NCBI RefSeq assembly: GCF_012396585.1
Contig: NZ_JAAXPR010000014.1
Location: forward strand, 1 to 59,540
DNA: 59,540 bases
DNA from: Streptococcus ovuberis
GTDB lineage: Bacteria > Bacillota > Bacilli > Lactobacillales > Streptococcaceae
Direction: 5' to 3'
In this document: positions 51,394 through 59,540 of the stretch, piece by piece
Layout: every line of letters begins with the position of its first letter
Numbering within the stretch: position 1 is the first letter of the stretch
Position numbers and translations under genes: made by a program
Notes under the pieces: model-generated
Seen by the model: the letters and a program-made list of their open reading frames with translations, nothing else
Database searches by the model: none
Told to the model about the DNA's origin: nothing

Positions 51394-54300
51394 ATGCGAC
51401 ATAATTCATCAGAACAGCCTGATAAAAGATTGCGCTTTTCAATTCGTAAATTTAATGTTGGGGTAGCTTCCGTTGCGGTAGCGGCCTTTTTCATGGCTGG
51501 CGGTACCGTATCGGCTGATACCCTGGCTACTGTGTCTTCTAGTGCGGATATTGTAACGCCACAAGACCAGATAGGGCAACTTAACTCAGAGGAGTCAAAT
51601 GCGATTGAAGCGCCAACAATGACGAGTGAGCCGGAATCGCCATCGGAAGTAGCGGCTTCTATCAGTGAGGATTCTACGCAAGCAGTCGTTGAGACTGGAG
51701 CACCAACCGAGGCGTCTCATTTAGAAACACTAGCGGAAGAGACAGTGGCAAATGAGCCTGTTATAGTACGTACTGCTGCGACAACCTACAAAGTCACCTA
51801 TACAGATGTGGACACCAGTGAGGTGGTTTATAGTCGTAGCCACTCTGTCAGTGAGCAGACGACTCAACCCAAAGAAGAGCCTGTTCAGTTTAATGTTGTG
51901 GTCAATAGCGAAATGGCAACAGCGCCTGCTTTGGCGAACTACCGCTTGGTTAATGAACAAGACACTGCTAAGGCAGCTGTAGTTGTGGAACGTGGTGGCA
52001 AGAACAATCTGGTCAACTTTGATGTGCGCAAAGAAGTATTCGATTCAAACATTGATAATTCTTTGACCAATGAGTCTAGTGCCTTTTATGCAACGGATAA
52101 TGCAACATTAACAGGATCAAATTCTCGAGAACGCTGGGGGCAAGTCACGAAAGCAACAGCTATAGATGCTGAGGGTAAAGAAGTTTCAATATCCTCTCTT
52201 GCATCAGCAATTAACTGGATTGATTTTTCTAGTCCAACTGCTGTGATTACTAATTTAGATAAGGGAACACTTGAGCCAGGTAAGGAAATTTTAAAAGTTG
52301 GGACTAAATATGTTAATGAGATTGGTCCGGGTTATGTAGTTACCGCAGAGGTTGTGGAGCTAAAGCCATTCCGTATTAATGCAACAAATACTATGCGGCC
52401 AGACGCGAGTGATTATAAAGGAAAAAAAGTTGCAAATCTACCAGTGGGAGTGTCTATTCAAACACCGAGTGAGGAGTGGTCACACTTACGTGTAGCAGGA
52501 GTTTTAGGTAATGAGAAGGCAGCTTTTGGCTCAGAAATTGATGGTGCAAATATTGGTTTTACTTTAAAAATCACTGCTAAATATAACGGTAAACCAGTAG
52601 CGCCTACAGTTGTTGTGGCAGATGGTGAAGAACAAGGTGATCGAGAGGTTCTGATTTTTAAAACCAGTGGTACACCGTTTAAGCTCTTTGCTAATGTAAA
52701 AACAGATGTAGCAAAAGGGGATCCAACTGCTCCTGATTTAGCAATGCATGACGGAACTTATGCAACTGGTAACTTTGCACCGATTACAGCTAATACACTT
52801 TATAGTGAAAACCAAGGGAATGGTTTTTATCATCCAGTTTATTTAGGAAGTAAAGACTACTCTTATGCAGAAGCTGAGAAGTGGATTAATCCAGATAAGG
52901 TGACTGGAGGCTTGGGGACTCAAGTGTTTGGTCCTGTGCGAACCAATATTGATGGCAATTCTGTTCCAATACTAACAACGACAGGTACAGCTGAACAAGG
53001 TTTAACAATAACGACATATGTCAATACTCGAGGTTCACAACACGCTGTCATTGGATTTATTCTTCCAGATATGGGAGATGCACCTGATTCTTATGGCGTT
53101 GCAACCCACTATATAAACAAAACAAAAAATCCTAATCCTCCGTACTTAGGTACTGTTCCGGGAGACGTTGATATTTCGGCTGGTATGGGATGGAATTCTG
53201 ATGACTTAGTAGGCGGAGATGAGGGGAATCAGCAGTTAACTGGACGTACTACTTTGCCACAAGTTGATGGGCATGGAAAAACATATAATTTAACAATCCT
53301 TGCTAATGGCAATGGTGAAACAGCTTATACACGTGGTTTTATTGACTTTAACAATAATGGTGTTTTTGATGAGAATGAAGCGTCTGACATTGTTACGGTT
53401 AATCAAAATGGTAGCTACACATTGTCTTGGAATAAGCCAGATATCAAAGATACTAATTTAGCGAAATTAGGTGCGCGTATTCGTATTTCGCGTGTAGCAG
53501 ATGAGATTAGTTCCCCAGTAGGTGTAGCAGGGACGGGAGAAGTTGAAGATTTTCAAATTCCTTTAGGATTCCCACCAATCGGTGAACGAAAAGAGACAGA
53601 AGGATTAAGAGGTCAGGAACAGAAGAGCAAAGTCAATTTTACTGCTTACGGTAAACTGATTTCTGACGGTACGACAGATAATAGTATCAATAGTAATGTA
53701 GCTGTTCAAATTGTAAATCCTTCAGGTCAACTTGTTAGCACTTGGAAAGAACCTGGTCAAGGAACCTACACAGTAAAAGCAGATGGCACTGTCACTTTTA
53801 TTCCTGAAGCGAGTTTCACAGGTACAGCTAAAGGGATTGTTCTTCGAGCGACAGATAAAAATGGTTTTAACAGTGGTTGGACGGCAGATAAGGATTATCA
53901 CGGACAAGATAACGTAAATAATGGTACTCATACCGCTGTGAATAAATCCATGGACTCAGTCTATGTCCCAACGGTTAAGGACTTTAATGTTAAAGGAACG
54001 ACAGCTAACACAACGGGTGTTCAAGGAGTAGCACAAAATAGTCCTTCTAACTTTGTTGCAACTATTGTTGACGATAATAATCGGCCAATTAGTCCTGAGA
54101 ATATTACTATTACAAATTATACATTTGAGGGTGGAGTAACTAGACAAAAAATTGAAAACGAAGGAACTTATACTCTTGATTCAAAAACAGGTCAGGTAAC
54201 GTTCACCCCAGAGCCAAGCTTTACAGGTACTGGTAGAGGTATTAAGGTTATTGCTACAGCAACAGTTACAAGTTCAGATGGAACAACAGCTACTAAAACA

Positions 54301-57300
54301 GCAACTAACATTTACACGCCAACGGTAACGCCAGTGAAACCGACTGGTAAGGATTCAGATACCACAAATGTTCAAGGTCAACCACAGACCTCTAATCTGA
54401 TCTTCAAAGAAGGGGATAAGACTGCACCAATCACTATCACAGATAAGCAACCGGCCAAATTTATTGATCCAACAACAGGCAAGGAGACTGATCAGACTCA
54501 GTTGCCAGCCCTGAAAGATGGTCAAGAAGTTGGAACCTACACCATTGATCCTAAGACTGGTCAGGTAACCTTCCAACCAAAACTAAGCTTTGTTGGAACA
54601 CCTGATGCAGTTATCGTTCAGGTCAAAGATAAGAATGGTACGCCAGCCAAGGCGATTTACACGCCAACGGTAACGCCAGTGAAACCGACAGGTGAGGCAG
54701 AAACGTCAACAGGCAAACAAGGTCAAGAACAAAGCCGTAAACTCGACTTCACCCCAGGTCACGCCGATGTACCGATGAAGATTGACACTGATCAGCCAGC
54801 CAAATTCTTGGATGAGGAGAACCAGCCAATTAACGAGACTACAGTTCCAGCTAAGGACACAGCTGGTAACGTCATCGGTGAATTTGAGCTGAATCCATTG
54901 ACTGGAGATGTGACCTTCAAGCCAAATAAGGACTACACAGGAGAAGTTCCAGTTCAACCGATTAAGGTTCAAGCCAAGGACGTTAACGGCACCCCAGCCG
55001 AGTCAACTTACACGCCAACGGTAACGCCAGTGAAACCGACAGGTGAGGATTCAGATACCACAAATGTTCAAGGTCAACCACAGACCTCTAATCTGATCTT
55101 CAAAGAAGGGGATAAGACTGCACCAATCACTATCACAGATAAGCAACCGGCCAAATTTATTGATCCAACAACAGGCAAGGAGACTGATCGGACTCAGTTG
55201 CCAGCCCTAAAAGATGATCAAGAAGTTGGAACCTACACCATTGATCCTAAGACTGGTCAGGTAACCTTCCAACCAAAACCAAGCTTTGTTGGAACACCTG
55301 ATGCAGTTATCGTTCAGGTCAAAGATAAGAATGGTACGCCAGCTACTGCAATTTACACGCCGACTGTCACTGCTGTTACCCCGACAGTCAAGCCTGCAAC
55401 GACTAGTGATATTCAAGGTCAACCACAAAAAACGGATGCCGCAGCACTGTTCACTCCAGGTAGTGCGACAACTTCAATTAACCCAGATTCTATCTTCCTA
55501 GTTGGAAAAGATGGAGCGATTGAGGATGAGATTCCTGCTTTGGATAAAGATGGTAAACAAGTCGGAACTTATATTATCGACAATGATAACGTCATCACCT
55601 TCCAGCCAAATGCAGATTTCGTCGGTACCCCAGAACCAGCAATTATCCGTGCAAAAGATACAAATGGTACTGAGGTTAAGACGACCTACACGCCAACGGT
55701 AACTCCGGTTACACCAAGCGCAGAGTCTAAACAGACCACCGCTCCTCAAGGCAAACCGCAGTCAGCTAAGATTCCATTTACCCCAGGAAATGAGAAGGTT
55801 CCAATGGATGATAGTGTTCCAGCTACCTTCACAGATGGCACAACATCCAAGACCATCCAAGGTGAGGGAACTTATGAAGTTGCCCCAGATGGTACGGTAA
55901 CTTTCACACCAGATTCAACCTTCACTGGTAAAGGCACAGGTGTCGAGGTGAAACGTGTTGATAAGAACGGAACGCCAGCCAAGGCGATTTACACGCCAAC
56001 CGTAACGCCAGTGAAACCGACAGGTGAGGCAGAAACGTCAACAGGCAAACAAGGTCAAGAACAAAGCCGTAAACTCGACTTCACCCCAGGTCACGCCGAT
56101 GTACCGATGAAGATTGACGCTGATCAGCCAGCCAAATTCTTGGATGAGAAGAATCAGCCAATTAACGAGACTAAAGTTCCAGCTAAGGACACAACTGGTA
56201 ACGTCATCGGTGAATTTGAGCTGAATCCATTGACTGGAGATGTGACATTCAAGCCAAATAAGGACTACATAGGAGAAGTTCCAGTTCAACCGATTAAGGT
56301 TCAAGCCAAGGACGTTAACGGCACCCCAGCCGAGTCAACGTACACACCAACAGTAACGCCAGTAACACCAACAGCAGAACCAGCAACAACTAAGGACAAG
56401 CAAGGTGTGGCACAAAATACTGACGCTAAAGTCTTGTTCACAGCAGGTGATGCAGTTGCACCGATTAACAACGACAGTATTACGCTTCTTGATGCTCAAG
56501 GTAATCCGACTAACCAACCTGTTCCAGCGATGAAGGACGGCAAACAAGTTGGTACCTACACGCTTAATAAGGAAACAGGAACTATCACCTTCCAACCGAA
56601 CCCAGACTTTGTCGGTACTCCAGAGCCGGTCAACGTCCAAGCAGCGGATAAAAATGGCACAACTGTTAAGACGACCTATACGCCAACGGTAACTCCGGTG
56701 AACCCGACTGGTAAGGATTCAGATACCACAAATGTTCAAGGTCAACCACAGACCTCTAATCTGATCTTCGAAGAAGGGGATAAGACTGCACCAATCACCA
56801 TCACAGATAAGCAACCGGCCAAATTTATTGATCCAACAACAGGCAAGGAGACTGATCAGACTCAGTTGCCAGCCCTGAAAGATGATAAAGAAGTTGGAAC
56901 CTACACCATTGATCCTAAGACTGGTCAGGTAACCTTCCAACCAAAACCAAGCTTTGTTGGAACACCTGATGCAGTTATCGTTCAGGTCAAAGATAAGAAC
57001 GGTACGCCAGCTACTGCGATTTACACGCCGACTGTCACTGCTGTTACCCCGACAGTCAAGCCTGCAACGACTAGTGATATTCAAGGTCAACCACAAACAA
57101 CGGATGCCACAGCACTGTTCACTCCAGGCAGTGCGACAACTTCAATTAATCCAGATTCCATCTTCCTAGTTGGAAAAGATGGAGCGATTGAGGATGAGAT
57201 TCCTGCTTTGGATAAAGATGGTAAACAAGTCGGAACTTATATTATCGACAATAATAACGTCATCACCTTCCAGCCAAATACAGATTTCGTCGGTACTCCA

Positions 57301-59540
57301 GAACCAGCAATTATCCGTGCAAAAGATACAAATGGTACTGAGGTTAAGACGACCTACACGCCAATGGTAACTCCGGTTACACCAAGCGCAGAGTCTAAAC
57401 AGACCACCGCTCCTCAAGGCAAACCGCAGTCAGCTAAGATTCCATTTACCCCAGGAAATGAGAAGGTTCCAATGGATGATAGTGTTCCAGCTACCTTCAC
57501 AGATGGCACAACATCCAAGACCATCCAAGGTGAGGGAACTTATAAAGTTGCCCCAGATGGTACGGTAACCTTCACACCAGATTCAACCTTCACTGGTAAA
57601 GGCACAGGTGTCGAGGTGAAACGTGTTGATAAGAACGGAACGCCAGCCAAGGCGATTTACACGCCAACCGTAACGCCAGTAACACCAAAAGCAACCCCGG
57701 CAACAACTGAGGACAAGCAAGGTGTGGCACAAAATACTGACGCTAAAGTCTTATTCACAGCAGGTGATGCAGTTGCACCGATTAACAACGACAGTATTAC
57801 GCTTCTTGACGCTCAAGGTAATCCGACTAACCAACCTGTTCCGGCGATGAAGGACGGCAAACAAGTTGGTACCTACACGCTTAATAAGGAAACAGGAAAT
57901 ATCACCTTCCAACCGAACCCAGACTTTATTGGCACTCCAGAGTCGGTCAACGTCCAAGCAGCGGATAAAAATGGCACAACTGTTAAGACGACCTACACGC
58001 CAACGGTGACACCGGTGAACCCGACTGGTAAGGATTCAGATACCACAAATGTTCAAGGTCAACCACAGACCTCTAATCTGATCTTCAAAGAAGGGGATAA
58101 GACTGCACCAATCACCATCACAGATAAGCAACCGGCCAAATTTATTGATCCAACAACAGGCAAGGAGACTGATCGAACTCAGTTGCCAGCCCTGAGAGAT
58201 GGTCAAGAAGTTGGAACCTACACCATTGATCCTAAGACTGGTCAGGTAACCTTCCAACCAAAACCAAGCTTTGTTGGAACACCTGATGCAATTATCGTTC
58301 AGGTCAAAGATAAGAACGGTACGCCAGCTACTGCAATTTACACGCCAACCGTAACGCCGGTAACACCAACAGCGACTCCAGCAACAACTGAGGACAAGCA
58401 AGGTGTGGCACAAAATACTGACGCTAAAGTCTTGTTCACAGCAGGTGATGCAGTTGCACCGATTAACAGCAGTACCATCACGCTTGTGAATGCAGCTGGT
58501 GAAGAAGTTAAGGAAATTGTTGTTCCAGGTGAAGGCACTTACACGCTTAAAGAAGATGGAACAATCGACTTCACGCCAGAACCACAATTCACAGGAGTAG
58601 CTAAGCCAGTTACTGTTAAGGCACAGGACAAGAACGGTACGCCAGTTAAGACGACCTACACGCCAACGGTAACGCCGGTAACACCAACAGCGACTCCAGC
58701 AATAACTGAGGACAAGCAAGGTGTGGCACAAACTACTGACGCTAAAGTCTTGTTCACAGCAGGTGATGCAGTTGCACCGATTAACGCCGACAGTATTACG
58801 CTTCTTGACGCTCAAGGTAATCCGACTAACCAACCTGTTCCGGCGATGAAGGACGGCCAACAAGTTGGTACCTACACGCTTGACAAGGAAACAGGAACTA
58901 TCACCTTCCAACCGAACCCAGACTTTATTGGCACTCCAGAGTCGGTCAACGTCCAAGCAGCGGATAAAAATGGCACAACTGTTAAGACGACCTATACGCC
59001 AACGGTGACTCCATTGAAGACCTCTTATATCACCGATAAGGGACAGGAATTGGCGCCGACAGAAGAGGGGATCCTAAATCCTAAGACCTTTGACGCTTAT
59101 TACCTGAAAGGGACAGAAAAAGATTCAGATGGTAATATGACTCATATTTATGTACCAAAGATAACTAACTTTGTCGATGAGAACGGCACGGCAATCAAGC
59201 CATCAGAATCAGGATCTAAACCAAATGAGCCAATTTCAGGTTACGAGATTGTGTCGACCACGACGGACAAAGATGGCAATGTGACCAACATTTACCGTCA
59301 GGTAACACCTCCAGTTAAGACACCACTCACTAACTTTGTTGATGAGAACGGCACACCAATCAAGGATCCAGAAGAGGGCTCTAAACCAAATGAGCCACTT
59401 TCAGGTTATGAGCTTGTGTCGACCACGACGGACAAAGATGGCAATGTGACCAACATTTACCGTCAGGTAACACCTCCAGTTAAGACACCACTCACTAACT
59501 TTGTTGATGAGAACGGCACACCAATCAAGGATCCAGAAGA
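51394..59540 (+). CDS. Giant CshA-like fibrillar surface adhesin (5' part)
   Basis: At least 2,715 codons, open to the end of the window. GGGAGA lies six bases before ATG 51394. Residues 1-45 are a YSIRK-type signal (RFSIRKFNVGVASVAVAAFF ... VSA). A Ser/Thr/Glu-rich stretch follows, then a large non-repetitive region resembling the fibronectin-binding N-terminus of S. gordonii CshA. A GEVED domain comes next (GFIDFNNNGVFDENEA near residue 646, GEVEDFQIP near 715), then about 16 CshA-type repeats (residues about 729-2540), a linker, and C-terminal repeats of 55 residues. In CshA these repeats build surface fibrils that carry the binding region outward. The LPXTG anchor must lie outside the window. 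Function as host or interbacterial adhesin is inferred. Confidence 0.9.
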   Translation, partial: MRHNSSEQPDKRLRFSIRKFNVGVASVAVAAFFMAGGTVSADTLATVSSSADIVTPQDQIGQLNSEESNAIEAPTMTSEPESPSEVAASISEDSTQAVVETGAPTEASHLETLAEETVANEPVIVRTAATTYKVTYTDVDTSEVVYSRSHSVSEQTTQPKEEPVQFNVVVNSEMATAPALANYRLVNEQDTAKAAVVVERGGKNNLVNFDVRKEVFDSNIDNSLTNESSAFYATDNATLTGSNSRERWGQVTKATAIDAEGKEVSISSLASAINWIDFSSPTAVITNLDKGTLEPGKEILKVGTKYVNEIGPGYVVTAEVVELKPFRINATNTMRPDASDYKGKKVANLPVGVSIQTPSEEWSHLRVAGVLGNEKAAFGSEIDGANIGFTLKITAKYNGKPVAPTVVVADGEEQGDREVLIFKTSGTPFKLFANVKTDVAKGDPTAPDLAMHDGTYATGNFAPITANTLYSENQGNGFYHPVYLGSKDYSYAEAEKWINPDKVTGGLGTQVFGPVRTNIDGNSVPILTTTGTAEQGLTITTYVNTRGSQHAVIGFILPDMGDAPDSYGVATHYINKTKNPNPPYLGTVPGDVDISAGMGWNSDDLVGGDEGNQQLTGRTTLPQVDGHGKTYNLTILANGNGETAYTRGFIDFNNNGVFDENEASDIVTVNQNGSYTLSWNKPDIKDTNLAKLGARIRISRVADEISSPVGVAGTGEVEDFQIPLGFPPIGERKETEGLRGQEQKSKVNFTAYGKLISDGTTDNSINSNVAVQIVNPSGQLVSTWKEPGQGTYTVKADGTVTFIPEASFTGTAKGIVLRATDKNGFNSGWTADKDYHGQDNVNNGTHTAVNKSMDSVYVPTVKDFNVKGTTANTTGVQGVAQNSPSNFVATIVDDNNRPISPENITITNYTFEGGVTRQKIENEGTYTLDSKTGQVTFTPEPSFTGTGRGIKVIATATVTSSDGTTATKTATNIYTPTVTPVKPTGKDSDTTNVQGQPQTSNLIFKEGDKTAPITITDKQPAKFIDPTTGKETDQTQLPALKDGQEVGTYTIDPKTGQVTFQPKLSFVGTPDAVIVQVKDKNGTPAKAIYTPTVTPVKPTGEAETSTGKQGQEQSRKLDFTPGHADVPMKIDTDQPAKFLDEENQPINETTVPAKDTAGNVIGEFELNPLTGDVTFKPNKDYTGEVPVQPIKVQAKDVNGTPAESTYTPTVTPVKPTGEDSDTTNVQGQPQTSNLIFKEGDKTAPITITDKQPAKFIDPTTGKETDRTQLPALKDDQEVGTYTIDPKTGQVTFQPKPSFVGTPDAVIVQVKDKNGTPATAIYTPTVTAVTPTVKPATTSDIQGQPQKTDAAALFTPGSATTSINPDSIFLVGKDGAIEDEIPALDKDGKQVGTYIIDNDNVITFQPNADFVGTPEPAIIRAKDTNGTEVKTTYTPTVTPVTPSAESKQTTAPQGKPQSAKIPFTPGNEKVPMDDSVPATFTDGTTSKTIQGEGTYEVAPDGTVTFTPDSTFTGKGTGVEVKRVDKNGTPAKAIYTPTVTPVKPTGEAETSTGKQGQEQSRKLDFTPGHADVPMKIDADQPAKFLDEKNQPINETKVPAKDTTGNVIGEFELNPLTGDVTFKPNKDYIGEVPVQPIKVQAKDVNGTPAESTYTPTVTPVTPTAEPATTKDKQGVAQNTDAKVLFTAGDAVAPINNDSITLLDAQGNPTNQPVPAMKDGKQVGTYTLNKETGTITFQPNPDFVGTPEPVNVQAADKNGTTVKTTYTPTVTPVNPTGKDSDTTNVQGQPQTSNLIFEEGDKTAPITITDKQPAKFIDPTTGKETDQTQLPALKDDKEVGTYTIDPKTGQVTFQPKPSFVGTPDAVIVQVKDKNGTPATAIYTPTVTAVTPTVKPATTSDIQGQPQTTDATALFTPGSATTSINPDSIFLVGKDGAIEDEIPALDKDGKQVGTYIIDNNNVITFQPNTDFVGTPEPAIIRAKDTNGTEVKTTYTPMVTPVTPSAESKQTTAPQGKPQSAKIPFTPGNEKVPMDDSVPATFTDGTTSKTIQGEGTYKVAPDGTVTFTPDSTFTGKGTGVEVKRVDKNGTPAKAIYTPTVTPVTPKATPATTEDKQGVAQNTDAKVLFTAGDAVAPINNDSITLLDAQGNPTNQPVPAMKDGKQVGTYTLNKETGNITFQPNPDFIGTPESVNVQAADKNGTTVKTTYTPTVTPVNPTGKDSDTTNVQGQPQTSNLIFKEGDKTAPITITDKQPAKFIDPTTGKETDRTQLPALRDGQEVGTYTIDPKTGQVTFQPKPSFVGTPDAIIVQVKDKNGTPATAIYTPTVTPVTPTATPATTEDKQGVAQNTDAKVLFTAGDAVAPINSSTITLVNAAGEEVKEIVVPGEGTYTLKEDGTIDFTPEPQFTGVAKPVTVKAQDKNGTPVKTTYTPTVTPVTPTATPAITEDKQGVAQTTDAKVLFTAGDAVAPINADSITLLDAQGNPTNQPVPAMKDGQQVGTYTLDKETGTITFQPNPDFIGTPESVNVQAADKNGTTVKTTYTPTVTPLKTSYITDKGQELAPTEEGILNPKTFDAYYLKGTEKDSDGNMTHIYVPKITNFVDENGTAIKPSESGSKPNEPISGYEIVSTTTDKDGNVTNIYRQVTPPVKTPLTNFVDENGTPIKDPEEGSKPNEPLSGYELVSTTTDKDGNVTNIYRQVTPPVKTPLTNFVDENGTPIKDPE
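53580..59011 (+). repeat. Array of about 16 CshA-type fibril repeats
   Basis: Each unit is 100-115 residues and ends in YTPTVTPV or a close variant (first one VYVPTVKDF). By sequence the units fall into types: two unique units, then A B A C D B E A C D E A E' E. Type A begins DSDTTNVQGQPQTSNLIF, B ETSTGKQGQEQSRKLDF, C ATTSDIQGQPQ, D SKQTTAPQGKPQSAKIPF, E DKQGVAQNTDAKVLFTAG. Units of one type are almost identical in DNA; the A-C-D stretch at about 55031-56000 recurs 1,668 bases later. Confidence 0.85.
59159..59540 (+). repeat. C-terminal 55-residue repeats of the adhesin (MucBP-like)
   Basis: Three copies begin at about 59159, 59326 and 59491, the last cut by the window end. The unit reads TNFVDENGTPIKDPEEGSKP, NEPLSGYELVSTTTDKDGNV, TNIYRQVTPPVKTPL. 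The period is 165 bases and copies two and three are identical over the part visible. The pattern (VDENG ... I ... GY ... STTTDKDGNVTNIY) resembles MucBP-like and related wall-proximal modules in streptococcal surface proteins. Confidence 0.75.

Noticed and set aside
58036..58956. A 306-codon open frame on the minus strand, rich in Cys and Trp, with several similar ones at 54355-57957
   Set aside because: These are shadows of the adhesin repeats: they recur with each repeat type, have no RBS and show odd composition, while the plus frame is continuous.
54342..59011. Possible CRISPR or tandem-repeat array
   Set aside because: The period is over 300 bases, keeps one reading frame and encodes CshA repeats; there are no short repeats with unique spacers.

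Overview
The window comes from a low-GC Gram-positive coccus, almost certainly a Streptococcus. The evidence is the LPXTG surface proteins, a YSIRK-type (here FSIRK) signal on a giant CshA-like fibrillar adhesin, the streptococcal order aroD-aroE-aroB-aroC-tyrA-YlbF, a leuABCD operon with an embedded DUF1294 gene, and IS66, ISL3 and IS3 relatives. Gene content resembles the S. suis group, but that species call is inference; no rRNA or tRNA gene is present to test it.

Layout. 1-440: 3' end of a calcium-repeat LPXTG protein. 499-2760: an ISL3 element gutted by an IS66 insertion, itself carrying a 103-bp insertion. 2802-4919 (minus): cell-wall 5'-nucleotidase. 5229-7733: asd, a small membrane protein and dapA (lysine/diaminopimelate precursors). 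7786-12799: a MarR regulator with paired operators, an alcohol-dehydrogenase-like oxidoreductase, a complete osmoprotectant-type ABC importer and an acetyltransferase, closely spaced or overlapping. 12900-14440: a PyrR-type leader, a decayed gene and pyrD. 14644-16806: MATE exporter and short-chain dehydrogenase. 17280-22399: leucine operon with promoter, leader peptide, attenuator, leuA, leuB, DUF1294, leuC, leuD and terminator.

22400-29879 is a decay zone: a decayed phospholipase-A2-like gene and small membrane gene, two VOC genes, a frameshifted DUF1797 gene, a broken IS3 element, a LysR-controlled aldo/keto reductase cluster, a 161-bp MITE and a relic of a second leuD. 30553-37632 is a catabolite-controlled beta-glucoside PTS operon (phospho-beta-glucosidase, DUF871, PRD regulator, EIIB, EIIA, DUF3284, EIIC). 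37867-40083 (minus) is an LtaS-family enzyme, divergent from an rRNA methyltransferase gene that looks leaderless. 40222-46756 continues into the shikimate/tyrosine block. 46895-50923 is a ferric-hydroxamate importer (fhuC, fhuD, fhuB, fhuG).

The window ends in an adhesin gene of more than 2,715 codons (51394 onward). Its promoter has an optimal 17-bp spacer made largely of ten consecutive G residues. A homopolymer at that place is the usual architecture of a phase-variable promoter, and I consider it the most interesting signal here. The adhesin has a non-repetitive N-terminal region, a GEVED domain, about 16 CshA-type repeats in duplicated blocks, and at least three C-terminal 55-residue repeats. 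Its anchor lies beyond the window.
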